Below are positions 51,961 through 64,000 of a stretch of DNA of 64,000 bases, one piece after another. The position numbers and the translations under genes are program-made. The first letter of the stretch is position 1, and every line of letters starts with the position of its first letter. The notes under the pieces were generated by a model. It was not told the origin of the DNA, did no database searches, and saw only the letters and a program-made list of their open reading frames with translations. The DNA is from Sinonovacula constricta (Eukaryota > Mollusca > Bivalvia > Cardiida > Solecurtidae), in contig CM017565.1 in the NCBI GenBank assembly GCA_007844125.1, positions 15,776,640 through 15,840,639 on the forward strand. The letters run 5' to 3'.

Positions 51961-52986
51961 AAATGTTGATGCCACATTAATAGAACATGACAAACTATAT
52001 AGCCTCCTATACTACATCAGCCTAAATGACTGTTTATGTCGGAAGACAGATTTGTTTACGACCCAACGCAGTTATTTACGTGGAAATAAGATAAAAGAAA
52101 ATGAGTTGAGTTTAGAAGCTGATATTGTTTTACGATGCGTACTTGTCATGTTACCAAGGACATACGTAGTTTATATGTTTCCGTTGCTAAAATATATAAA
52201 CACTAATGAGAATGCACATTGTCTACAGTATCAAAGACAAAGAGTGTAAATCAAGGTCATTGCGTACACCGCAATTACACGACCAATATCTTTTTAGATT
52301 TTTATTTTAAAACTTATTGATTATATATTGATTCTAATAAGGTTTAAGGTTAATTTTAAATTTAATAGTGTTTTCTGTTTGTTTTAAAACTGCTATATCT
52401 TTTACAGATAATTATGTTAATATGTAACCACACTTTGTGTATAAACTAAATAGTCTCCCATAACTCTACATAGAGTGGTTTTGTACCTTTCACGTTCTAT
52501 TTGTGTTTGATGTCTTGTAAATGCAAGTGGATTACGTTTTTATTGTACAAATGTGTTTTACTTAAAAAAATAAACACTTGTCACTTGTGCACCCACGTCC
52601 ATAAATGCTCACGAATAAACACCATAATGCCTTTATATTCTGTTATTTGTAAAAATATTTTTTCTTAATATTTCTTATTTCTTAATTCTTAACTGTATGA
52701 ACATAGTTAAAAATCATCAGAAAAGTTATTAGGCCTCAAACTGATTTGAAATTTCCGATTTTTCGGAAGAAAACGAGGGAAATATATTTTAGTGAAAGGA
52801 GAAGCAGGAATTTCTTAGTATATGCAATATAGTGTCCATTCACATAGCCTACCATAAGAGCAAAGTTGTCTTGGCAAAAGAATCTTATTAATATTTGGGA
52901 TTTTTCTTGCATATAGGACACGTTCTTTAATCAGGTTAACCAGACTTATTTGATATTTTAGTTGATTTGATTTTTATTCTTGTTTT
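51961..52986. other. Intergenic, no gene seen
   Basis: AT-rich; no supported coding frame. Confidence 0.45.
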
Positions 52987-53487
52987 TAAAAGTGGAATCC
53001 AACAGTGTGCCTATAACAAATTCATGAAACAATATCTTACCACTTCTTTAGGAGAATTAATTTCAGCATAAACTCGTACTTTCGTATGAGTAAAGACGAT
53101 TTTTAACACTGCCTATCTTGTTAAACAGTACGAATAGCAATAAAAACACTCGAAAAGTTCAAACATTCCTAATCTATAAATAAGCACGATAGTGATCTCA
53201 GCTTAAAATAGACACCAACATCAGGGCGGATATCCTGGATGACTATATATAATGTTATCTCAAAATTGAGTGGTCATGTGGTTTTATAGTTAAAAATAGC
53301 TATCTCTGTAGCGTGGCTCAGATAGGAAATACCTGTTTGCAATAAGGAATGTGGATTTCTGTTTCACTGTTCACACTGATCTTTGGCTTCAATGAGCAGC
53401 ATTTTGCAAGATCTTTTAACGTAACAATATTTTTTTTGTTATTTGAGAAAATCTATTTTGGTCCTAACAATCGGATGCCACCTTTAA
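52987..53487. mobile_element. MITE family Z copy 3, about 500 bp
   Basis: Ends TAAAAGTGGAATCCAACAGT and CAATCGGATGCCACCTTTAA are inverted matches of each other and of 24872-25384. Interior shares GTAGCGTGGCTCAGATAGGA and TTCACACTGATC. Confidence 0.7.
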
Positions 53488-53889
53488 GGGAACATAGAAA
53501 GAAGTGCTTGCCACGTTTATATTTCTCCAAGAATTGGCATCATTACACCACATGCTGTACATCTAGATCCAACTAGACCGCCGAACAGTGAAATGCGAAA
53601 TAGTTTACAATTAAAATAATAATTATAATGCTTATAATTCTCATTAATCATAAAGCAGATATCGCTTTGTTTGCCTGTTATTTGTTAAAATATATCTATG
53701 AAGCAGAATTGATAAACCGCATGTAAAATATACCGATGGATATCAGACAACTACATATTTCAGGATGCGTTAGCATTAATTTTCAAAATGTCAAGGCATT
53801 TATGACGGAACATAAAGGTTTCATTTCATATTTATCTTTTTCATATTTCCAGACGTAATCTCATGAATAAGAGAATGAGCAGCAACAAA

Positions 53890-53935
53890 TACTGGCGTAG
53901 CTTCTTTTAGGCACTATAGGCACGTGCCTACACAT
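53890..53935 (+). repeat. Possible hAT terminus fragment
   Basis: ACTGGCGTAGCTTCTTTTAG followed by GGCACTATAGGCACGTGCCT resembles the CAGTGGCGTAGC-type ends of hAT elements. The partner end was not found. Confidence 0.3.
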
Positions 53936-54539
53936 TTTTTGAAAAACAAATCAAAATTTAAAAATGCCAAAAATGAAAAAAAATGAAGGGGACGGTCGTC
54001 GCGGTGTATGCATAAGCTTTAGATACACTAATCACACAATCTATTGTGCCTAATTCCATAGGTACATAGATTTATTGATTGTTACTGAAAAGTGTACCAC
54101 AAAAATGTATACAAAACTCCGCCCCCACCCCATTTAAGATTTAAAATGCCTTCACATAATTTTCTGTCAAGCTACGTACCTGATAACCAAGCGTACTAAA
54201 CCAAAAGTCATATTCAAGAACCGCTTTCAAGAAAGAAAAACATACTAAGAAAGGAAGACATTTAAGATAAGTGAGCAGCTAAAGCACCGTTCTTTTCGTT
54301 TTCCGAAAAGTATTTTAATAAAGCAGCATCACCATCAACTATATTACCGTCTAATTTTCACCATTTAATGCAAAAAAGATGGCCTAGCTGTAAAAGCGTT
54401 AGACAGTTCATATAATGATGTTTGATAAAGTTACAGACATGTATATGTTCTATATTTCTGTGATTCCGTGGATGTTCCGATTTAAAAAAAAATGCGAGTA
54501 GTAGAAAAAACTCAACAACAACACAACACAACAACAAAT

Positions 54540-54566
54540 AATATAATAATAATAATAATAATAATA

Positions 54567-54601
<35 letters not shown>

Positions 54602-54603
54602 TA
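54540..54603 (+). repeat. AAT microsatellite
   Basis: AATAATAAT with two TAATAT interruptions. Confidence 0.9.
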
Positions 54604-54720
54604 AATAATAACATAGTAATACTTATATAATATATTATTATAATCATGATACAGAATGATAATCCTAATTAATTTAATGATGCTAATTATTCTAATAATA
54701 ATACTACTACCTAACTAAAA

Positions 54721-55418
54721 CCCCTCCTCCTAATCATACTCTCTATCTCCTCTCCTCCTCATCGCTCTCTCCTCCTCTCCTCCTCACTCCTCCTCCTCCT
54801 CCTCCTCTCATCTCACTCCTCGTTCTCCTCCCTCCTCCTCCTCTCCTCTCTCCTCCTCCTCCTCCTCCTCCTCCTCCTCTCCTGCTCCTGCTCCTCTCTC
54901 CTCCTACTCCTCCTCCTCTTCTCCTCCTCCTCCTCCTCCTCCTCATCCTCCCTCCTCCTCATCCTCCTACCTCCTCCCTCCTCCTCCTCCTCTCCTCCTC
55001 CTCCTCCTCCTCTCCTCCTCCTCCTCCTTCTCCTCCCCTCCTCCTCCTCCCCTCCTCCTCTCCTCCTCCTCCTCCCTCCTCCTCCTCCTCCTCCTCCTCC
55101 TCCTCCTCCTCCTCCTCTCCTCCTCCTCCTCCCTCTCTCTCCTCCTCTCCTCCCTTCTCCTCCCCCTCCTCCTCCTCCTCCTCTCTCCTCCTCCCTCCTA
55201 CTCCTCCTCCTCCTCCTCCTCCTCCTCCTCCTCCTCCTCCTCCCTCCTCCTCCTCCTCCTCCTCCTCCTCCCTCTCTCCTCCTCCTCCTCCTCCCCTCCT
55301 CCTCCCCCCTCCTCCTCCTCCTCCTCCTCTCCTCTCCCTCCTCCTCCCTCCTCCTCTCCTCCTTAGTAAGGATCATCCTTATATCTATCTCCTCCTCCTC
55401 TCTCCTTCCCTCCTCCCG
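54721..55418 (+). repeat. CTC/CCT polypyrimidine tract, about 700 bp
   Basis: Almost uninterrupted pyrimidines built from CTC/CCT units with CTCTC and CCC variants; interruptions at 55364-55388. The Arg/Glu/Gly-rich frames on the minus strand, including one of 211 codons, are products of the tract. Confidence 0.95.
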
Positions 55419-55496
55419 CAGTAATGCGTCATCCGCCGCAGGCCGCAAATTCCGACTTTAAGACGATGCCACATGAAGCGGGGATGTTTAACTAAC

Positions 55497-55975
55497 GTTT
55501 TAGGTTAATGACTGGTATCAGTAAACCACACTTCTCAATCTATAAGTCATTTCTACTAAAACCCACTCGGCACTCCCATTGTATATACAAAGGTTACGGT
55601 TAACATTTGGTTATTTTCTAACAACGGTTAACTTTAACTTCCTTGGTTAGTCAACCAAAGTGGATATCTATTTGTATTAAAAGGCAGTTTATGTTACTTA
55701 TGTTATGTTACTTAACCAAACTGTTAAATTTTAACCAAAAGTTAAAGAAACCAAAGTATCCTACAATGCAGCATCTTAATTTGTTCTGCTAAATGAGCGA
55801 CCATTGTTATTTTTGGTTATAACTTACAGACCATTGGGAGAATGGTTAAAACCATATATGGTTAAAAATGGAACCGGTAAAATTAACAAAAGCATTTATA
55901 AAATAGCTAAGCATCAAGTTTACCAAAATGTATTAGGTAACCAAACATTAACAATTGGTTAAAATTTAACTAATA
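55497..55975. repeat. GGTTAA/TTAACC-rich segment, possible MITE
   Basis: At least eight GGTTAA or TTAACC words within 480 bp in both orientations, with GGTTAACATTTGGTTA near the left and GGTAACCAAACATTAACAAT near the right as imperfect inverted partners. Confidence 0.4.
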
Positions 55976-55993
55976 ATAATTATTATTATTATA

Positions 55994-56026
<33 letters not shown>

Positions 56027-56029
56027 ATT
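55971..56029 (+). repeat. AAT/ATT microsatellite
   Basis: Short AAT then ATT repeats, partly self-complementary. Confidence 0.9.
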
Positions 56030-58385
56030 TGACCATATATCAAAGCTTGTTTGTACATAACCTTATATTAACCTAAAAGACCACATAGAGCGTGTTTCGT
56101 GACCTCAGCATGAAGGTTAACAAGAAATAATTGAGAGAGCGTGCGTGCATTCCTGTGATGCTCTAATGGACATTGTAAGTAACTGGGACAATAACGGTTA
56201 TTTAAATGCACACGATTATACCTATAAAGCAAAATTGAAAGGCAAGTTCAACCCCCTATCATGAACTTATGAAAGTCTGTCTTAAGAAAAGCACGGTCTT
56301 TTAATACAACTTACGAAATTCTTGATGTTATTCTGTATTTTCATTTTGAAAAATGATATTTGGCTATTGAGTATCGCTTGGAGACAAAACATCACAGAAG
56401 CAATCAAACAAAACATTCTAAAGGATTGTTTGGACTCATATTATCTGAAATATCCTACATCAAAGAGTATTAATGCATGGAAGACAATTTAAATCTACGC
56501 TGATAGTATTAATTATAGTAAAGTTATCCTTTTCCTTACTCACAAACACAAAAAAGGTTATGAGAAAATCACCACAATAATGTTTTATTTCAAGATTACA
56601 GTACCATGTAATAGAATAAAAATAATCATACTGTTTTCTTGATTACGTACAATTAAACGTCCTTGTTGACGATCGAATGCAGCAGCAGGTCCCGAGTAAG
56701 AGATTTATAAAGTAACTTGAAGTATATCAATATTACTTAATCAATAATAATAAAAATGAGTGTTGGAAAATTTACTTTTTATACGATTGACATTTCCCGA
56801 CATTGGAACGTTGACTTCCTGGAATAAATTCACAAATTAGCTCCTCACTTATGTGGAATATATACAAAAATAATCTAATACTTTGAATGGATATGAACAA
56901 TTATATAAATACTACACTGGCAAAGAAAACAATTAAAATAAATTAAAAGTTACAGTTTTCATAATGAGCACAATATATGCAATCTACCTGGTTTTGGGGA
57001 ATTCTAAGGTCTTAATACGTACATGTACATGGTAGAAACAGAAAACAGAACACAAAATGAAGAACCAAAAGTTTTAATAGTTCATTTAATGTATGTTATT
57101 TTTTTATTAAAAAAATCATTCCTGTAATAGGTATAGTTTCAGGAGTAGAGTAAATATAAAATAAACATTTTAACTTTTAACATCTTTAAAAAATCGTGTT
57201 GTTTTAAGCTGTTAATTGATATAAATCAACCATTTGAAACAATGTTTTGTACTCCTTGTCTGAATGTCAAACATACAACAACCGATTTCTTGTTATTTTA
57301 AATAGTGACATTATCATCTTCAGTCTTTTTCGTAATACACAACATATTAGTTTACTAACTAGCTTAAAAATAAAATTACAATTAGTCACTTAGTCATAAA
57401 GAGTTCAGCAGCAAACAAATAAAAATACAGTGAGGTAATTTGATAAACTACTTCAGACAATTGTCCTTCATTTTTTTCTGATTTCTATTAAATTTCATAA
57501 GGTAAATCATAAACGGTAACACAATATACTTCATGCTAATTAACTAGGTGTAGCCTACATCATTCTTGTTAATCATAAAAGCAAAGTTGTTTGACCATAA
57601 AAGGACCCGTTGCTAATTTCTAATTTCTATAGAACATACGTGATAACATTTAAATTGAACTCTTTCCGAATGAACCAAATAATAGAATGCGCCATGGTTC
57701 CCTGTTCTGTTTGATTCTTTTAAATTCTATTAGAACGGTTATTCGAGAACTTTGTATAGCAGTTACTGGTTAATACTGCTAAGTTCAACAAAGTCTAGTA
57801 AAGACAGAGATAAAAAATGAATTAAGGTACATCTGGTACCCTCGCTTGCTATCTGCTGGCCATAACCACCAGGGCGCAGCTGGAGGCTTTAATTCTGGTA
57901 GTGGTCGGATAACAGTTATAGTGATTAGGAGTTCTGCGGTCCAATGACATTCTTTGTAAATCAAGTGTGACACCCAGTTGACAAATCACACACTAATTAG
58001 ACTTCGACCCTGCCCACTGCACTTTACCTGCAATTTGTAATTCTATATGTTTTTATTTGGTGGTGGTACAGTATACCATTTTGTTACATGAAACCACATA
58101 ACACAAACATTGTTTCTTTTTCTTGACATTTACCACAAAGAGCGATCGATTTGGTCAGTTTCATCTTTTTTTCATACCAACAGTGTACACTTTTTAAAAT
58201 TTACATGAAGTAAGTTTTAACAATCTTTACCCATATATTACAATCTAGGTATAATAACTGCATACTTATTGATAGTAGCATTGTTAATGTGAAACGATTT
58301 ACGCATACAAAAGGTAAAGGTATTTCCGGATCCGAGTTCCATCGAGGCAGTTAAGTGTTTCTGTTTATGACTGGCGTTTCACATG
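56030..58385. other. Intergenic, no gene seen
   Basis: AT-rich. A 62-codon minus frame at 57785-57973 contains PLPELKPPAAPWWLW but lacks start or splice context, so not called. Confidence 0.4.

Positions 58386-58473
<88 letters not shown>
58386..58473 (+). repeat. TA dinucleotide tract
   Basis: About 44 perfect TA units, self-complementary and cruciform-prone. Confidence 0.95.
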
Positions 58474-58476
<3 letters not shown>

Positions 58477-61285
58477 ACTCCTCACAACCGTTATGCTTCG
58501 CTGTGATACAGTCACCACTTGAAACGTGTTGAAACTCACGTTACGATGGTTGAGATAAAGATTATTATATTGTCAATGTAATAGTGTTTCATACGATATA
58601 AATGTACTTGTATTAAATTATAAAAAGTTTTGAAATGTAAACAATCATTGAATTTTATCGAGCCTTTTAAGACTTATTCAGTTTTTTTAAAATTTATATA
58701 AAAAAATATATTAATCTCGTTCAAATCTTGCTTGTCAAGCTTATTGACGATTTTTATTTTTGTGGCAGAGGTAACTATGATCTGAAAGGCAAGTAATCTC
58801 AGACATGTGTCTTCGACATTTATACATAACATACATACACATTGATTCTGACGTCTAAACACAACAAATTATTTTGAAGGACGGAGTGAGTTCAAGCAAG
58901 TGATTTAGGGCTAATAATTGTTCATTGTGGGTAAACAAAGTCTTGCCTATATAAGCAAACGTTAGAAATGCTTATTTTAACACATTCGTTTAAAACATGC
59001 ATATACAACTTTGACTTGATACCAATGTATGAGGTAATATGTATTTGAACGTAATATAAACTATGTATTCATACTCGTTGCACATGTGTTAATCTGAACA
59101 TCCAAAGATTCCGTCAGGTCTGGCGAACTATACGAAAACACAAAGTCAAAGCACTGGTACGAACTAATTTTACGCAAATACAGACAATTGACGAATACAA
59201 TGTAAATGCTATATGTAATACCCTTTACAGGTAAGTTAGTGACTTTTTCTCAATTTAATGTAGACATGATATGGATGCATACAAAATATGGTTTAGGGTT
59301 TGCCTAGGTATTCTTTTAATAAAATATAAAACGCCTTTAAATTTTAAATCCCAGAAACATATTCGAGTAAGTTTTTGTGGAAAAGTTTAATGAAGTTTAT
59401 GGAGAGCAATTAAAAACCAAAATCAGTGACTAATCCTTTTATGTACAGATACGAACTCTTTAGTTTCAATCTTATTAATTACAATATAAACTCGGGGTTC
59501 TTCTTAAGTAATAGACATCAAATATATTAAATAAATATATACAGTGGGCAATACTAAATTAAATCCAGATATTTACAAACTATATACAAATATGAAAAAT
59601 AAATGCGCTATGTGCTGAAGAAACATCGTAACTACTTTCAGCTTCACCTAATAATACTGTAATGAATAAATAAATTGTAAGTCAACTTAATTTATAAATG
59701 CCATAAACCAATCAGTCACAAAAAGTGAAGCCATTTAACAGTCAGCAACCCAGAAGTGATGCAAACAAATGAAATCTAAATAAATAAATATGAAACAATG
59801 AAATAGCGAGTGTGTTCAGATAAATACATAAATATAATATTATTTAACGGACGAATCGATGCTATTACCTTAATATTATTTATGGAGAAAGCGTTGTTCA
59901 TTGATTGCTTTGAATGTCTTGAAAATCGGGCACGCTTTTGACATGAATTCAGTATGATACCATTATGCTAGTTTATTTTAATTTATAATTAATGATTCAA
60001 TATTTCTTGTATGGTCAATGATTTTAAAATGGTGGCATAGGGTGGCTGACTTCAGCGTCAGACTTATTATTCTGTTATAATATCAAGCATTCACATCAAC
60101 ACACGTTTATATGTACATAGCCAATGCAGTGATAGTATCAACACAAGGTAGGTGTACCAATATAAAACAATGTAGATACATAAACATGAGGATACAGGAT
60201 CAAGTTTATGTCAAAATGAATTTTTTCGACTACCACCTTGCCTAATAAGTCATAATAATGCGGTGATATGTACACCAATCATATAAAGTGAGAATATTAA
60301 ATATTCGATTTGACAATTATATAACAAATAGGTCATACTTGTTTTAAAGTTTTCGATGACAATAACAACACATACGATAAGGGACAAAAAGGTGTTACTC
60401 ATGTAGAATTTGGTTAAAAATCTATACTGTAATTCATTTGATGTGGCGTTTTATTGTTATGTTTTAAGTTCATTGTTTAATCCCAAAGATACAGTTGTTG
60501 CCATAATAGAGAATTAATTTTATATAATGGAGAAGCCTTTTTTTCTAGAATCTCTAGTAAAATATCGACTTGCAAAGTGCAAGTAGCTACAAGACATTTT
60601 TACATGAAAGTCCTCGTCCCGGCTAGGAGTCCGACATGTGCTGTTAGGACGGGCCGATTATACCAGATTAGATACGATTAAACGAATCATTACGCAATTA
60701 CCAGAATGTACATTGTGTATTGTTTTAACATTATTTTCACAGCAATTGATGGTAATTGGTGTTTTTCGATCGAGATTATAATCAGTGAGAGATTTACTTC
60801 TTTTAACTCGATAACCAAACATAGTATATTTTTATATCTAAATATATTGTTCACATTATACATTATTAGTGCATCAAATTGTTAATGCAGTATTTATGGG
60901 GCAAATATGGAATGCAATGTGTTGTAATATTTTCATGTGTTATACTAATTACAAATAACGCAGACACGCCAATTACGCTAATAAGATAATTTATTAAACT
61001 ATCTTCGTGATTGGGTTACTACTTTGTTTTTTACAACCTGTACATGTACCTGCATGTCATGCAAGAAGAGGAAAAAGCTATGTTAAATATATAACGCGTC
61101 ACACGACTGCAAGCAATTGTAATATCAAAAAGCAAGCAGATTGTCATTAAAACCATATCATATCATTCAAAAGCGAACTCATAAAAACACTGCCCTCTTT
61201 CAACCAGTGTACATATACCGTACCACAATCAAGCTTAAATGATTGGTCTTTGTATGTTTTGTAAGACACATCTTTTGGTCTTTGC
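58474..61285. other. Intergenic or 3' flank of the GPCR gene
   Basis: AT-rich with no coding-like frame. TTTATT at 60990-60995 (AATAAA on the minus strand) could be the GPCR polyA signal, about 290 bp after its stop. Confidence 0.4.
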
Positions 61286-62374
61286 TCAGGCGAATGTTTC
61301 AATAGGGTTTTTTTCATTAAAGGAAATCTTTGAAATTGAAGGAGTTTTAGTATCGGTAAACATCATGTTAGACTGTGTGCAGGAACCAGAGCTGCTTCTG
61401 ACCTTTATTTTACGAATACCTGATGACGTCTCTACCTCGTTAACATCTTCGTATTTCATGCAAAAGCTCTTTCTGAATTTTTCTAGACAAATCAAGTAAA
61501 TAATAGGCTTCATACTGCCGAAGATCAGTAGAGTGCAACGCAGGGTGAAGTTAACGTCCTTCATTTCTTTCTGGTAGATGAAGTTGTCTCGCAGATCAAG
61601 CAAGGATAACAGAAAGAACGGCGTCCATACTGCTACGAAGAGGGTTGCCGTTAATGTGAAGGTCAGGGACAATGTGTTGTTCATCTTGGTCACCGTGTTC
61701 TTATTGCAACTTATGTGTATCGAGTTTCGCCTCTTCCACATGAAGAATCTGGCCTTCACAAGCGTGAAAAGTATAAAGCAAGTCGGCAGGAAGTATCCAA
61801 CGATAAACGTGACGATGGTCAATCCAGCGTACCAATTGCTTAAAATTGGTTTGCAATTCAGAATTACGATTGGAATTCCTGTTGCGTTTTCTTTGTTGAA
61901 ATCGGTACTTGTAGGAAATACGAAGGATTGCTCTTCGAACAAGAAGACTCGTGGTAGAGTTAACAAGGCTGCCACTGACCACGAGGCAAAGACCATCCAT
62001 CTGGCATCATTGCTTGTCCATTGCCGTTTGGCAAAATCCAGAAGTCTCCGAAGACGGTCGGCGGACAATATGCACAGCAAGAAGATCTGGGCGATATTTG
62101 TCAACATCGTAAGACTCTTGAATAGCTTGCATCCAGTCGTGCCAGTCGTCCAATTGTGCAGCGGGTGCAAAAGATTAGCCAAGTAGAATGTATTAGATAC
62201 AATGCAGACGAAGATGTCGCAGAGGCATATGTTGATGATGACAATGACTGTCAAAGAGGACAGACGAAACCGCTTCAGGAACACGAAGATAGAAAGGCCA
62301 TTTAGAAAGGCGAAAATTGTAGAGATGATTGGCGACAGCACAATGTATATGAGATGTGAGAGGTTTGATATCAT
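61286..62374 (-). CDS. Class A (rhodopsin-family) G-protein-coupled receptor, 362 residues, single coding exon
   Basis: Plasma-membrane receptor, ligand unknown. Seven hydrophobic segments at about 9-33, 41-66, 85-104, 126-146, 181-209, 236-261 and 278-298. Class A landmarks: N25 in TM1, D53 in TM2 (ICLCD), C82 and C174 for the extracellular disulphide, DRL at 106-108 replacing DRY, W132 in TM4, P197 in TM5, VWTP at 249-252, and KPIIY at 289-293 where NPxxY is usual. N-glycosylation sites N4 and N74. The cytoplasmic tail is Ser/Thr-rich with CxxK near the helix 8 end. The ATG (62372-62374) has A at -3 and an in-frame TAA 12 bases upstream, so the start is firm. Overall style recalls invertebrate peptide receptors, loosely the GnRH/vasopressin group, but I cannot assign a ligand. 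Confidence 0.85.
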   Translation of the reverse strand: MISNLSHLIYIVLSPIISTIFAFLNGLSIFVFLKRFRLSSLTVIVIINICLCDIFVCIVSNTFYLANLLHPLHNWTTGTTGCKLFKSLTMLTNIAQIFLLCILSADRLRRLLDFAKRQWTSNDARWMVFASWSVAALLTLPRVFLFEEQSFVFPTSTDFNKENATGIPIVILNCKPILSNWYAGLTIVTFIVGYFLPTCFILFTLVKARFFMWKRRNSIHISCNKNTVTKMNNTLSLTFTLTATLFVAVWTPFFLLSLLDLRDNFIYQKEMKDVNFTLRCTLLIFGSMKPIIYLICLEKFRKSFCMKYEDVNEVETSSGIRKIKVRSSSGSCTQSNMMFTDTKTPSISKISFNEKNPIETFA

Positions 62375-62662
62375 CTTGGCTATTTAGTAGTGTCAGAGGC
62401 ACGATACCTTGGCTACTAGCAGGCAAAACCGAGGCGTCTTTGGTCTTCAGTGTTTTGGCTTCCCCTCACTATTTTGTCCGATCTCTAATGTTGTTGGGTT
62501 TCGATCTCTAGGTCAACAGTGAAACGCTCACGATTCTCCAGTAAAGCAGTTTGTTTTGTTTCTGTAAAGAATGCAGCATGTGTCTCTTGCCTATGTTGAT
62601 GAATTGCGGTAATTTAAGTTTCGTCTATTTCTGGAGTCTTGGGTTATGTTTGTAGCGTGAAT
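62375..62662 (-). other. Predicted 5' UTR part of the GPCR exon with upstream splice acceptor
   Basis: On the minus strand CGTTTTGTTTCTTTCTAG ends at 62663, a strong pyrimidine tract plus AG, about 288 bases before the start codon. This suggests a non-coding first exon further right, beyond or near the window edge. The stretch has no competing long frame. Confidence 0.4.
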
Positions 62663-63019
62663 CTAGAAAGAAACAAAACGAAAGGTTTGTGTTGAAACGC
62701 AAAAAGAAGTTTATAAATAATGTAATTAGTGTATGAAAGAGACGTTCAGTTTTATGAAAATGTCAATCTAATTATATTACATAGCACACGGCATATCTTA
62801 CAACCATAAGAGAATATTAACAACGGCAAGGATTGCAGTGGCGTTCTATAATTTGTTCTCCGCATAAATCGAAAAAGGATGTTAAGATAAGTACCTAGAT
62901 TAAATTAATACATTTTATCCAGACTTTAGTTTGAAATCTTAAATTATTAAATAAGCTTGAGGCGGTTGCTTTAAGATAAACGTTAAAAACGTGTGTCCTA
63001 ATAAGTAATCATGGTCAGT

Positions 63020-63200
63020 CCGGGACGGCCGGTGACTTGTTGTCACTGTTTGTCTTTAAGAACCTCTGAGGAAGTTCGAAGTTATAGCAATGTAAACAGG
63101 TTTAAGCATCCCAGTCGGCTCTTTATCGATTGACAGTTCTAAGGCGGAAACTATTGTGTTTTCTCTTTGTTCATGCAATGTCTCCTTTCAATCAGTTAAA
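63020..63200 (-). repeat. Repeat R copy 8
   Basis: AACCTCTGAGGAAGTTCGAA, GTAAACAGGTTTAAGCATCC, CAGTCGGC and GTTCTAAGGCGGAAAC follow the R order in reverse. Confidence 0.5.
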
Positions 63201-64000
63201 TTTACTGGTAAAGTGTGTCTTGTTGCTTATGGATTTTAATAGATGTTAAAATAAGTATTCATAGGACCCTTTGATTTCGTTCATACATTGGACATTTTTA
63301 TTAAATTAGCATCGGGTAATCGAGAGGGGAAAATAATGTAAATAAGTTGCGATGAGGCCAATACAGACATAATATTAAATATAAACCTTTGTCTGGCTTG
63401 AAAACGTTTGTTTTTGTTCTGTTTATAGTTATTAACGTGTTTGGTATGCTATTTCAATCATTTATGGTAAAACAACAACACATTTACGTTTCGACTTTCA
63501 CCGATACCAAAATGGGTGTCTTTTTTTCATTTAAATGACCTTATAGGTCCATAACCCGTAACATCTGGTATCTAGTCCAGTATCTAAAAGAAATATTGAC
63601 TGCACGCAGGCAATTTTTAATGCGAGCTCATCAGAATGACCTCGTATCCTATTAATTGACTGAGGGAGAATGATTGTCATTAGATTATCTTCATTTCTGT
63701 ACGTAGGTTGCTGGGTTATTTGAAGTAATTTGGAAGAATATAATGACTACATCCTTACAAAAATAATCTTTTTATCATGTCGCTTCTGCAAGCACTTTTG
63801 GTCATAATAAGAAAGTAGGGTAAACCTATGTTTAAATAATTTATTATCGTTTATCCTCTCAGTGTATGTACCTAAACAGGTCACGTTTTACCTGTATACG
63901 ATTCCGACCCACCGCCTTTTCTAGAATTGCAATTACAATTTATGTGGTAAGAAATTTTTCTAATGATGCCACGTCGAAACCTATGTGCATATGCGAGAGC
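63201..64000. other. Right end, no gene seen
   Basis: AT-rich; would be intron or upstream region of the GPCR gene. No coding frame or repeat signature recognised. Confidence 0.4.

Noticed and set aside
54813..55448. 211-codon Arg/Glu/Gly-rich ORF on the minus strand
   Set aside because: Entirely produced by the CTC/CCT tract; no non-repetitive coding sequence.
61578..62186. 202-codon plus-strand ORF
   Set aside because: Antisense shadow of the GPCR coding exon.

Overview
This is a 64 kb window of an animal nuclear genome. It is AT-rich, gene-poor and full of introns, microsatellites and small transposable elements. Several tRNA-headed SINE families, many MITE-like inverted-repeat elements and a RecQ-like helicase fragment fit a mollusc, most probably a bivalve. 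That assignment is inference from repeat style and from the PSMB5 sequence; I cannot name the species.

Only three genes are well supported. At the left end (1192-7110, + strand) lie six coding exons of the 20S proteasome catalytic subunit beta-5 (PSMB5). All splice junctions and phases resolve, but the first coding exon is missing or unrecognised. Its introns carry four SINE insertions. In the middle (about 17503-18913, + strand) a compact transcription unit with TATA box, single-exon ORF and polyA signal encodes an unrecognised 210-residue serine-rich protein. At the right end (61286-62374, - strand) a single coding exon encodes a complete rhodopsin-family GPCR of 362 residues, with a likely intron in its 5' UTR. 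The first 122 bases hold the tail of an ORF resembling the second half of a PHD finger.

The rest is mainly transposon-derived. SINE-A (2 copies) and SINE-B (about 7 copies) share a related tRNA head and a short post-tRNA module but have different tails, and three insertions keep clear target-site duplications. MITE or DNA-transposon remnants include a Tigger/pogo-like element (20137-20685), a 24 kb-type family with 20 bp class termini (24872-25384 and others), a family nested in another repeat (23791-24128), and inverted-repeat elements at 41903-42412, 43582-45850 and 48338-48576. Most notable is a 2.0 kb element (29921-31932) with near-identical 35 bp inverted ends and a TTA target duplication, enclosing a decayed THAP zinc-finger ORF. 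A BED-finger fragment (9720-9923), a non-LTR reverse-transcriptase tail (47664-48034) and RecQ-like helicase fragments (27224-27314, 28571-28750) are further relics. A 1.35 kb tandem duplication (25957-28661) begins inside a MITE and ends inside the RecQ-like fragment.

Simple-sequence tracts are long and varied: a roughly 700 bp CTC/CCT polypyrimidine tract (54721-55418), GA, CT, TA, AAT, GAT, GT, and an AAAT/AAAG array. I found no rRNA, no free-standing tRNA gene, no CRISPR array and no operon. The large gaps between the named features appear non-coding by eye.
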